Positions 6,646-13,083 of a stretch of DNA of 13,516 nucleotides are shown here, piece by piece. Origin of the DNA: Deltaproteobacteria bacterium. Lineage in GTDB: Bacteria > Desulfobacterota > Desulfobacteria > Desulfobacterales > JAFDDL01. The notes under the pieces are model-generated. The model had not been told where the DNA came from and did not search any database. It saw only the letters and a list, made by a program, of their open reading frames with translations. Location of the stretch: the NCBI GenBank assembly GCA_019310865.1, contig JAFDDL010000153.1:1-13516 (forward strand), in the 5' to 3' direction. The position numbers and the translations under genes were made by a program. How positions within the stretch are numbered: the stretch's first letter is position 1; the number at the start of each line of letters is the position of its first letter.

Positions 6646-7845
6646 ATGAATCCGAGCGATTCGGATAAGTGCAACTGTAGCGCAAACGACAACCCGAAGG
6701 GTAACGGCAATGCAAGCTTTCAGTTTCCCATGGCGGATTTGTCTACCGATGAAGTCTGCTGTGGCACGCCGGCCGGGCCGCCCAGCAATCCGCATGAGCG
6801 CGCGGGTTACAAACTGATGCATTATGTGACCGGCTTTGTCTCAACGGATATCGGCCCTGTGCCCATTGTCGGCACGCAGACGGATAAACGCGACCGGATG
6901 GGCACAGTTCTGGTCCGACTCGGTTTCCGCAGGAATGATTACCGAATTTCCCCAGGCCTTTACGGAGTCGGTCACCCCGATGATGCATCGCCTGTACTGG
7001 TCACGGCCAATTATAAACTGACCTTTGATGCGCTTCGAAAGGAACTTGGCGGCACCGATGCGTGGCTACTGGTGATTGATACGCGGGGAATCAACGTCTG
7101 GTGCGCAGCCAGTAAGGGAACCTTCGGTACGCAGGAGGTGGTTCACCGGATTAAACAGGTGGGGTTGGACCGGGTGGTGGGTCATTGTGAATTGATCCTG
7201 CCGCAGTTGAGCGCTACGGGTGTCGAGGCCAGAGCCGTTCGAAAACAAAGCGGATTCAAGGTAGTGTGGGGGCCGGTTCGGGCCTGTGATATCAAACGGT
7301 TTCTGGAAGATGGTAAGAGCGCTCAGCCACCCATGCGCCAGGTCACATTCACCATCAATGAACGAATGGTGCTGATTCCCGTGGAAGGGTCCCTGGCAAT
7401 CAAACCGATACTTTGGGCCTTCCTGGCTATTTTTATTTTATCGGGCGTAGGCCCGGACTTTTTTTCATTTCAAATGTCATGGGCTCGAACGTCTGTGGCC
7501 ATGGGGATGCTGGCCGGTGGCGTCCTTGCCGGGACGGTGCTGACACCGCTGCTGCTACCCTGGGTGCCGGGTCGCGCCTTTTCCCTGAAGGGGGCGATCG
7601 TGGGCTTTATTACAGCGATTTTGCTGATGATTTTTTATCAAGACGGTATCTTTCATTTGGAGGCGTTGGCGTTGATTTTATTTTCAGTCGCTGTCAGCTC
7701 ATTTCTGGCCATGAATTTTACCGGCACCACGCCCTATACATCACCAACCGGGGTTGAAAAGGAAATGCGGCGTGCGATTCCCATTCAGCTGGCGACCCTT
7801 GGTTTATCATTGATTGGATGGGTCGGTGCGGGTTTCTTACGATAG
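6646..7845 (+). CDS. hgcA: Mercury-methylating corrinoid protein HgcA
   Basis: HgcA transfers a methyl group from its bound corrinoid to Hg(II), forming methylmercury; a methyl-folate-linked donor is thought to supply it. The 399 residues show the family layout. A cytoplasmic corrinoid domain contains D-E-V-C-C-G (35-40), V-L-V-T-A-N-Y-K-L-T-F-D (117-128) and the cap-helix motif N-V-W-C-A-A-S-K (150-157), where Cys153 should be the lower cobalt ligand. Five hydrophobic helices follow (about 250-270, 281-305, 314-332, 337-357 and 378-397). The consensus as I know it has Gly at the seventh motif position; here it is Ser. The N-terminus is longer than in the Desulfovibrio protein, where the ligand is Cys93, and holds C-N-C. 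The start has GGAGG seven bases upstream. hgcB follows after 44 bases. The homologous corrinoid domain of acetyl-CoA synthase lacks these membrane helices, so HgcA is the firm call. Confidence 0.97.
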   Translation: MNPSDSDKCNCSANDNPKGNGNASFQFPMADLSTDEVCCGTPAGPPSNPHERAGYKLMHYVTGFVSTDIGPVPIVGTQTDKRDRMGTVLVRLGFRRNDYRISPGLYGVGHPDDASPVLVTANYKLTFDALRKELGGTDAWLLVIDTRGINVWCAASKGTFGTQEVVHRIKQVGLDRVVGHCELILPQLSATGVEARAVRKQSGFKVVWGPVRACDIKRFLEDGKSAQPPMRQVTFTINERMVLIPVEGSLAIKPILWAFLAIFILSGVGPDFFSFQMSWARTSVAMGMLAGGVLAGTVLTPLLLPWVPGRAFSLKGAIVGFITAILLMIFYQDGIFHLEALALILFSVAVSSFLAMNFTGTTPYTSPTGVEKEMRRAIPIQLATLGLSLIGWVGAGFLR

Positions 7846-7889
7846 CCGGGCGGTTCGGTGTTTGAGACAAGACGCAAAGGAAAGGTGAT

Positions 7890-8165
7890 ATGAAAGAATT
7901 TCGATATCTACCAGGGGTGACAACCCTTGAATTGAATCCGGAGGCATGCGTGGGGTGTGGAACGTGCGAATTGGTCTGCCCCCACGGCGTATGGCAGGTG
8001 AGCGATAAAAAAGCCCGGATTGTTGATCGGGATGGGTGTATGGAATGCGGCGCCTGCGCGTTGAACTGTCCTGCCGAATCCATAACCGTGGAGCCGGGTG
8101 TCGGATGTGCTGCCTACATCATCCAGTCCTGGATCAAGGGAAAGGAAAATGCCTCCTGCTGCTAG
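7890..8165 (+). CDS. hgcB: Two-[4Fe-4S] ferredoxin HgcB
   Basis: HgcB is the partner needed with HgcA for mercury methylation, thought to reduce the corrinoid and possibly to pass Hg(II) to HgcA. The 91 residues contain two CxxCxxCxxxCP cluster sites (Cys20, 23, 26, 30 and Cys50, 53, 56, 60), the extra conserved Cys73 in V-G-C-A, and the C-terminal Cys90-Cys91 pair. Ordinary ferredoxins lack the last two features. The start follows GGAAAGG. It lies 44 bases after hgcA on the same strand, so the two should be cotranscribed. The TAG stop falls inside the left arm of a small inverted-repeat element, so the coding end directly abuts that element. The expected Cys-Cys end is intact, so the protein appears full length. 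Confidence 0.97.
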   Translation: MKEFRYLPGVTTLELNPEACVGCGTCELVCPHGVWQVSDKKARIVDRDGCMECGACALNCPAESITVEPGVGCAAYIIQSWIKGKENASCC

Positions 8166-8243
8166 TGTCCTGTCATCCATCAGCCGACGTATCTTGCTTG
8201 TCTTTCGGAGTCTATCGCCATTTGATGGATGACAGGGCACTAG
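8162..8243. repeat. 82-bp inverted-repeat element (MITE-like) at the hgcB stop codon
   Basis: Two 22-bp arms, 8162-8183 and 8222-8243, are inverted copies with two mismatches; their outer ends read CTAGTG(T/C)CCTGTCATCC. They enclose 38 bp without coding capacity. The terminal TA on each side would suit a TA-duplicating element of the IS630/mariner type, but no transposase is present and the family is not established. As RNA it would fold into a long hairpin and may act as the 3' end of the hgcAB transcript. Confidence 0.8.
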
Positions 8244-8291
8244 CGCCTGAGCGCCATCAAATGGCCCCCAGATTCACCCTGGTGCCGCTGA

Positions 8292-8314
8292 CTGTCATGA
8301 TAAATCCATGACGG
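8292..8314 (+). other. Small hairpin downstream of hgcB
   Basis: CTGTCATG pairs with CATGACGG (6 bp plus one wobble and one closing pair) around seven bases. No T-tract follows. It may contribute to the end of the hgcAB transcript; this is weakly supported. Confidence 0.3.
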
Positions 8315-8320
8315 GCAGCA

Positions 8321-8349
8321 TGGACAATTCGGGGCGATACTGCTAAAGT
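8321..8349 (+). promoter_or_regulatory. Probable promoter of the nth-xthA fusion
   Basis: TGGACA (8321-8326) and TAAAGT (8344-8349) are spaced 17 bp apart, about 32 bases before the start codon. This suggests the repair gene is transcribed apart from hgcAB. Confidence 0.45.
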
Positions 8350-8381
8350 TTTCGGAACTAACTCAATTTATTGGAGAGGAA

Positions 8382-9824
8382 ATGGTCGCGATATCCAAAC
8401 TCTTGCAGGCAGTAAAAAAGGAGGTTGAAAACTACCAGGTTCCGGTGGCGGACCTGATCGCCCTCCAGACCCGGGACCCGTTCAAAGTGCTGGTGGCGAC
8501 CATTCTTTCAGCCCGCACCAAGGACGAGACTACGGCAAAGGCTGCGGCTCGCCTGTTTGAAAAAGCCCCGGACCCATCGACTCTCGACGATTTATCCGAA
8601 GCATCCATTCGAAAGCTGATCTATCCGGTGGGGTTTTACAGGAACAAGGCTGTCTATCTTACCAAGTTGCCGGTAGCCCTGTCGCAATTTGACGGCAAGG
8701 TTCCGGATGATATTGACTCGCTGCTCAAACTGCCGGGGGTGGGACGGAAAACCGCTAACCTGGTGGTCGGCGTTGCATTTGGAAAACCGGCCATCTGTGT
8801 CGATACCCATGTCCATCGAATCGTTAATATCTGGGGATATGTCGAAACCCGCACGCCACTTGAAACGGAGATGACGCTTCGGAAAAAACTGCCGAAAAAG
8901 TACTGGATCGAAATCAACCGCATTCTGGTCGCCTTTGGCCAGGGTACCTGCAAGCCCGTGGCCCCCCATTGCGACCGCTGTGTCATCCAAAGCCAGTGTT
9001 CTCAAATCGGTGTGACGCCGCGAAAAGTAAAACCGGCCAAAAGCCGTGGGCGGGCAACAGGCGAAATGAACCTGATTTCTTGGAATGTCAACGGCATCCG
9101 GGCAGTGGAGAAAAAAGGCTTTGTGGACATTATCAAACAGCTCTCGCCGGACATCTTTGCGGTCCAGGAGACCAAGGCCCAACCCGATCAGCTTTCCCAA
9201 GAACTGCATCGAATCGACGGCTACAGCGTTCACTGGCACAGCGCGTTGCGAAAAGGGTATTCCGGTGTGGCTGTTTACACGAAAACGGAACCCCTGACGG
9301 TTATCCAGGGTTTGGGCGATGCCCGTTTTGATGATGAGGGTCGGGTGCTGACGCTCGAATATAAAAACTTCTATCTCATCAACGCCTATTTCCCTAATTC
9401 ACAGCATGGCCTGAAGCGAATGGGCTATAAGCTCGACTTCAACCGGGCGCTGCATAGATGGGCCAACGAGCATGCAACCCGGAAATCGACGGTAATATGC
9501 GGGGATTTCAATGTGGCCCACAAGGCTATTGATTTGAGGAATCCCCATTCGAACGAGAAAAATCCCGGTTACACGCCCCAGGAGCGCGCCTGGATGGATG
9601 AATTCACCGGATCGGGCTTTGTGGATACCTTTCGAAAATTTGATTTAGGGCCGGACAATTACACGTGGTGGAGCTACCGATATAACGCCCGTGCGCGCAA
9701 TATCGGGTGGCGCATCGATTATTTCTGCGTGGACCCAAATAGTGAAGACCGGGTGTTGGGCGCCGGGATCCTGGACGATATCGTGGGTTCGGATCACTGC
9801 CCCGTCAGTTTGCAGTTTAAATAA
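8382..9824 (+). CDS. Endonuclease III-exonuclease III fusion (base-excision repair)
   Basis: A single uninterrupted 480-residue frame joins two enzymes usually made separately. Residues 1-210 are endonuclease III (Nth), a DNA glycosylase/AP lyase: helix-hairpin-helix L-P-G-V-G-R-K-T-A-N (117-126) with catalytic Lys123, Asp141 in V-D-T-H, and the iron-sulfur loop Cys190-x6-Cys197-x2-Cys200-x5-Cys206, the same spacing as in E. coli. A basic linker (about 211-228) follows. Residues 229-480 are a complete exonuclease III/AP endonuclease: N235 and N237, Glu263 (V-Q-E-T), Asp375 and Asn377 (G-D-F-N), Asp471 and His472 (G-S-D-H). The product would remove oxidised bases and then cut or clean the resulting AP site. 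The start has GGAGAGG upstream. An internal ATG at 9066 with a weak AGGCGA could also yield free exonuclease. No frameshift or stop separates the halves. Confidence 0.95.
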   Translation: MVAISKLLQAVKKEVENYQVPVADLIALQTRDPFKVLVATILSARTKDETTAKAAARLFEKAPDPSTLDDLSEASIRKLIYPVGFYRNKAVYLTKLPVALSQFDGKVPDDIDSLLKLPGVGRKTANLVVGVAFGKPAICVDTHVHRIVNIWGYVETRTPLETEMTLRKKLPKKYWIEINRILVAFGQGTCKPVAPHCDRCVIQSQCSQIGVTPRKVKPAKSRGRATGEMNLISWNVNGIRAVEKKGFVDIIKQLSPDIFAVQETKAQPDQLSQELHRIDGYSVHWHSALRKGYSGVAVYTKTEPLTVIQGLGDARFDDEGRVLTLEYKNFYLINAYFPNSQHGLKRMGYKLDFNRALHRWANEHATRKSTVICGDFNVAHKAIDLRNPHSNEKNPGYTPQERAWMDEFTGSGFVDTFRKFDLGPDNYTWWSYRYNARARNIGWRIDYFCVDPNSEDRVLGAGILDDIVGSDHCPVSLQFK

Positions 9825-9843
9825 CTCAGATAGTCATATTTAA

Positions 9844-9899
9844 TGTCCGTCCAGAATTGGTAGCTCGCGAGATTCCGAGATGCCAATTATGGATGGGCA
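9844..9899. repeat. 56-bp inverted-repeat element at the 3' end of the rho pseudogene
   Basis: Two 17-bp arms (9844-9860 and 9883-9899) are inverted copies with three mismatches; the inner ends read AATTGG and CCAATT. The 22-bp centre contains CTCGCGAG. On the minus strand the element begins CTAAGTGCCC, near the end of the rho reading frame, and supplies its last codons and TAA stop. Its outer end resembles that of the 82-bp element at 8162 (TAGTGYCC, then ATCCAT), so the two may be related; that is an inference. Confidence 0.7.
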
Positions 9900-10839
9900 C
9901 TTAGGTGCTCCAACAGCGCCGATGCAGCAGCCACTTCGCCCAGTGGGGACAACACCCGGCGGATTTGAATTACCTGCTCCAGGGTATGCGCATCCAGAAG
10001 GAGCTCTTCCTTTCGTGTACCGGACTGGTTGATGTCGATGGCCGGAAATACGCGCTGTTCGGAACATTTCCGGCTCAGCATCAAGTCCATATTGCCGGTT
10101 CCCTTGAATTCCTGAAAAATAATGTCATCCATCCGACTGCCGGTGTCCACCAGAATGGTGGCGATGGTTGTCAGCGACCCACCGTTTTCAACATTGCGCG
10201 CAGCGCCGAAAATTTTGCGTGGTATCTGCATGGCGTTGGCGCCCAGTCCGCCGGTGAGGGTCCGGCCATGGCTGTCGGTTTCTGCGTTAAATGCGCGCGC
10301 CATGCGTGTCAGTGAATCGATGAAAATCACCGCATCCTGGCCCGTTTCGGCGCAGCGGATGGCTGTATGCATGGCGATTCGTGTCATGCGCATGTGATGA
10401 TAGATGTCCTGGTCAGCCGATGAATAAAGCACGTGGGCGTCTTTGAGCCCCCGTTTGAAATGGTCGTTTTCCCGGACTTGGGCGGAGAGATAATCAGTCC
10501 CCGTTGGCCCTTGCCGATGGGCACCACCAAGTCTAATGCCCGCCCCGTGAGATCTTTTGCCGATTGGGCCAGGTTAAATTTTTCCATTGGATTAATGCTG
10601 ACCGAATTCCACAGGGGCGTGGTGTTCAGGCTCTCTTCCAGTGTAATCCCGTTGATGCGCTGTATCTCGATCAGCTTCAAGTTCGATTTCCTGGGATCGT
10701 CGGCACCGGATCCCTCGATAAATCCGCCTTCGCGAAGTCGATGCTGTCGGATGAGGCCTGTCGGCACGAATGTATCTGATGGCCCCGGCTCGTAATTGTT
10801 TGCAATCATTCTTAAGAAGCCGTAGCCTTGATTTTTCAT
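9887..10839 (-). pseudogene. Broken transcription termination factor Rho paralogue
   Basis: Two overlapping minus-strand frames together match Rho, the ATP-driven RNA helicase that ends transcription. The first (10839 to about 10460) starts at the RNA-binding domain's G-Y-G-F-L-R and runs through I-G-K-G-Q-R-G-L-I to Walker A P-P-K-S-G-K-T-T. The second (about 10460 to 9887) resumes at H-F-K-R-G-L-K-D-A-H-V-L-Y-S-S-A-D and continues through Walker B I-F-I-D-S-L-T-R and the R-K-E-E-L-L-L stretch. Between them roughly 30-40 residues, including the L-I-D-E-R-P-E-E-V-T catalytic segment, are deleted and the frame changes. The N-terminal domain before G-Y-G-F-L-R is absent, and the last residues are replaced by L-S-A-H-P from a repeat element. 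No good ribosome site precedes the ATG. It cannot make working Rho; a functional copy presumably lies elsewhere. Confidence 0.9.
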
Positions 10840-10956
10840 GTGGGAAACATGTGAATGTCGACCTTAAAGATGGTTCAATCCGTCGGGTGGGTTAGATTTG
10901 AAATTCATAATACGATTATTAACCTTGGACTGGGCAAGGTCAACATATATTTTATC

Positions 10957-10986
10957 TTGACAAACTTAACGGTCGTTTAGTAAACT
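10957..10986 (+). promoter_or_regulatory. Promoter and operator of the TetR-MmgE/PrpD operon
   Basis: A perfect TTGACA (10957-10962) and TAAACT (10981-10986) are spaced 18 bp apart. Between them lies a near-perfect dyad, ACTTAACG-GT-CGTTTAGT (10964-10981, 7 of 8 positions symmetric). This is a typical TetR-family operator placement and suggests the adjacent regulator represses its own operon. Confidence 0.65.
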
Positions 10987-11049
10987 AATGCATCATTGAT
11001 TCCCGATCCCAAATATGGGTGGGGACTGAACAACGGAAGGAATTTTCAA

Positions 11050-11679
11050 ATGATTCCCAAACCGACCCCAACTCCCGGACGTAAAACCAGCAGACGCAAA
11101 GAGGAAATCATCGCCACAGCGATTGATTATATTTATGAATATGGCTACCAGCGGGCGTCTCTAAGGGATATGGCCCGTCAGATGGGGATCACCCAGGCTG
11201 CGCTGTACTATCATTTCCGGAACAAAGAGGAAATCCTGTATACGATTATCGATCGGGCCGGCGCCGCGCTTTATTCCACACTGCTAGCTTCCCTGTCCAG
11301 CACGGACGATCCCCTGGATAATTTGAAAGCCGCCATCGTTCAGCAAATTCTCTGTATGAAATTGAATCGAAAGGGCATCAAGATTCTAGTCGAGGACAAA
11401 AGATTTTTAAGCGGTGACCTGAAGGAAAAGGCATTGGATAAAGAAAAGGCCATATTTTACTTATTTAAGGATCAGCTTCAGCAATTGCAGGAAGCGAAAC
11501 GGATACGGACATGTGATTTGACAGCTGCGACCTTTGGCATATTCGGGATGATCAACTGGCTTTACCATTGGTATCAACCGGAGAAAGAGATGTCGCTGGA
11601 TGACCTGGCACAGCAGATCGTAAACCTTCTATTTCATGGTCTGCTCCCCGATCTGATTAAGGGCCGCGGAGGTGACTGA
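11050..11679 (+). CDS. TetR-family transcriptional regulator
   Basis: This 209-residue dimeric repressor has a TetR DNA-binding domain: R-R-K-E-E-I-I-A-T-A-I-D-Y-I-Y-E-Y-G-Y (15-33), then the helix-turn-helix S-L-R-D-M-A-R-Q-M-G-I-T-Q-A-A-L-Y-Y-H-F (37-56) and N-K-E-E-I-L. The ligand domain follows with W-L-Y-H-W-Y near residue 160-166, a pattern common in regulators of fatty-acid or aromatic acyl-CoA pathways. The ATG at 11050 is preferred to an upstream one at 10996 because GGAAGGA lies before it and residues added by the longer form are not family-like. The stop overlaps the next gene's start (TGATG), so regulator and MmgE/PrpD are translationally coupled. The ligand is probably a CoA ester or acid of the pathway; this is inferred. 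Confidence 0.93.
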   Translation: MIPKPTPTPGRKTSRRKEEIIATAIDYIYEYGYQRASLRDMARQMGITQAALYYHFRNKEEILYTIIDRAGAALYSTLLASLSSTDDPLDNLKAAIVQQILCMKLNRKGIKILVEDKRFLSGDLKEKALDKEKAIFYLFKDQLQQLQEAKRIRTCDLTAATFGIFGMINWLYHWYQPEKEMSLDDLAQQIVNLLFHGLLPDLIKGRGGD

Positions 11680-13055
11680 TGTTGGAAAAAGATCTCGCCA
11701 CATATGTTTCTCGAACGAAATTTGAGGATCTCAGTGCGGAAGCGGTATATGCCGCCAAGCGAAGCACCCTCGATACCATCGCCGCCATGCTGGCCGGTTC
11801 AAATGCACTGGTGACGACAACGATCGTGGAACTTCAATCAAGTTTGGGGGCTGCGGGGAAAGCGCATCTGGTGGGTCGTCCTGAAAGATTTTCTCCGCCG
11901 GTTGCCGCCCTGTGCAATGGTGTCATGGCCAGGGCCATGGAGATCGACGATTGTGTGGATTTCCTTCCAGTTCATCCCTCGGCCTCGGCCGTTCCAGTGC
12001 TGCTGACGCTGTCTGAAATCGAAAAAAATCTCTCCGGCCGGGAGTTTTTAACCGCGCTTGCCGTGGGCCAGGATGTCATTATTCGCATGGGATTAACGGT
12101 TCGGGAAAACGCCATGGAGAGCGGACGAAACAACCTATTCAAGATATTCGGACCCACCGCGGCCGTGGCCAGGGCCCTGAATCTGGATTCGCAGCAGACG
12201 CATCACGCCCTGGGCATCGCCTATTCCTGTGCCGTGGGGGACGGCCAGTGCGTCCTGGACCCGGATGCCATGACCCTGTCGCTTCAACAGGGCGTCGTGG
12301 CCAAGGGGGCACTTCTCTCTGGGATGCTGGCACAGCGAGGTTTTACCGGCGCCAGGGAGTTTTTGCTGGGGCGAGCCGGTTATCTGGTGGCTTACGAACC
12401 AAATCACAAGCTTGCCTTCCTCACGGAAGGTCTGGGGCACGAGTTTTATGGTGAACAGATCACCATCAAACCCTTTTCCTCCTGCCGGGCAACGCATCCC
12501 GCCATTGACCTGGCCATGCAGCTATCGGCAGCGCACCGCATCGATCCTGGGGATATCAACCGCATAACGCTGCGGGCCAATCCGGAGGTTTGCAACCTGG
12601 TTGCCGTTCCCCACGAGTCGAAGATTCGACCGACCTCGATGTTCGATGCTCAGTTTTCTGTTCAGTTTACGGTGGCGGCAGCCCTGATTCGAAAAGACAT
12701 GTTCCTCAATGAGCTGGCGCCGGCGGTTCTTTCGAATACGCACATCCTCGACCTGGCTTCCCGGGTTCGGGTGCTTTCGGACGAATCCCTTCGCACAGAC
12801 GGGGTTCTCGGCCGAACAAAAATGCAGATCGATGTCGTTGACGGCAACCATATCACCGGAGAAATTGCGTTTCCCCTGGGCAATCCAAAGCGTCCCATGA
12901 CCTTTTCTGACTGCTCTGAAAAGCTGAAGAAATGTGCGGCGCACGCCCTGCTTCCGCTGGGCCGGAAATCCCTCGAAACGCTTATTGATCGCATCGATGA
13001 AATGGAAGACATGGAAGATGTCTCCACCCTTTTCGATAGTTTGTGCGGAGAATGA
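11679..13055 (+). CDS. MmgE/PrpD family protein
   Basis: The family includes 2-methylcitrate dehydratase and cis-aconitate decarboxylase, which act on small tricarboxylic or related acids without an iron-sulfur cluster. The 458 residues fit the family's full length. Visible signatures are the N-terminal helical segment S-T-L-D-T-I-A-A-M-L-A-G (29-40), A-M-E-I-D-D-C-V-D (86-94) followed by V-H-P-S-A-S (98-103), and K-P-F-S-S-C-R-A-T-H-P-A-I-D (264-277), where the S-C-R-x-T-H-P stretch is the strongest. GGAGG precedes the start, which overlaps the tetR stop by one base. An acyl-CoA ligase follows 28 bases later. No methylcitrate synthase or methylisocitrate lyase is present, so the methylcitrate cycle is not supported; the substrate is open. 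Confidence 0.9.
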   Translation: MLEKDLATYVSRTKFEDLSAEAVYAAKRSTLDTIAAMLAGSNALVTTTIVELQSSLGAAGKAHLVGRPERFSPPVAALCNGVMARAMEIDDCVDFLPVHPSASAVPVLLTLSEIEKNLSGREFLTALAVGQDVIIRMGLTVRENAMESGRNNLFKIFGPTAAVARALNLDSQQTHHALGIAYSCAVGDGQCVLDPDAMTLSLQQGVVAKGALLSGMLAQRGFTGAREFLLGRAGYLVAYEPNHKLAFLTEGLGHEFYGEQITIKPFSSCRATHPAIDLAMQLSAAHRIDPGDINRITLRANPEVCNLVAVPHESKIRPTSMFDAQFSVQFTVAAALIRKDMFLNELAPAVLSNTHILDLASRVRVLSDESLRTDGVLGRTKMQIDVVDGNHITGEIAFPLGNPKRPMTFSDCSEKLKKCAAHALLPLGRKSLETLIDRIDEMEDMEDVSTLFDSLCGE

Positions 13056-13083
13056 ACGATGAAAGCCCAGAGGAGGTAGGCCA

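Noticed and set aside
6646..7845. Reading hgcA as the corrinoid subunit of acetyl-CoA synthase (AcsC/CdhD)
   Set aside because: The N-V-W-C-A motif combined with five C-terminal membrane helices and an adjacent HgcB is specific to HgcA; other Wood-Ljungdahl genes are absent here.
11679..13055. Calling the gene prpD (2-methylcitrate dehydratase)
   Set aside because: No prpB or prpC is adjacent and the MmgE/PrpD family has several activities, so only the family name is supported.
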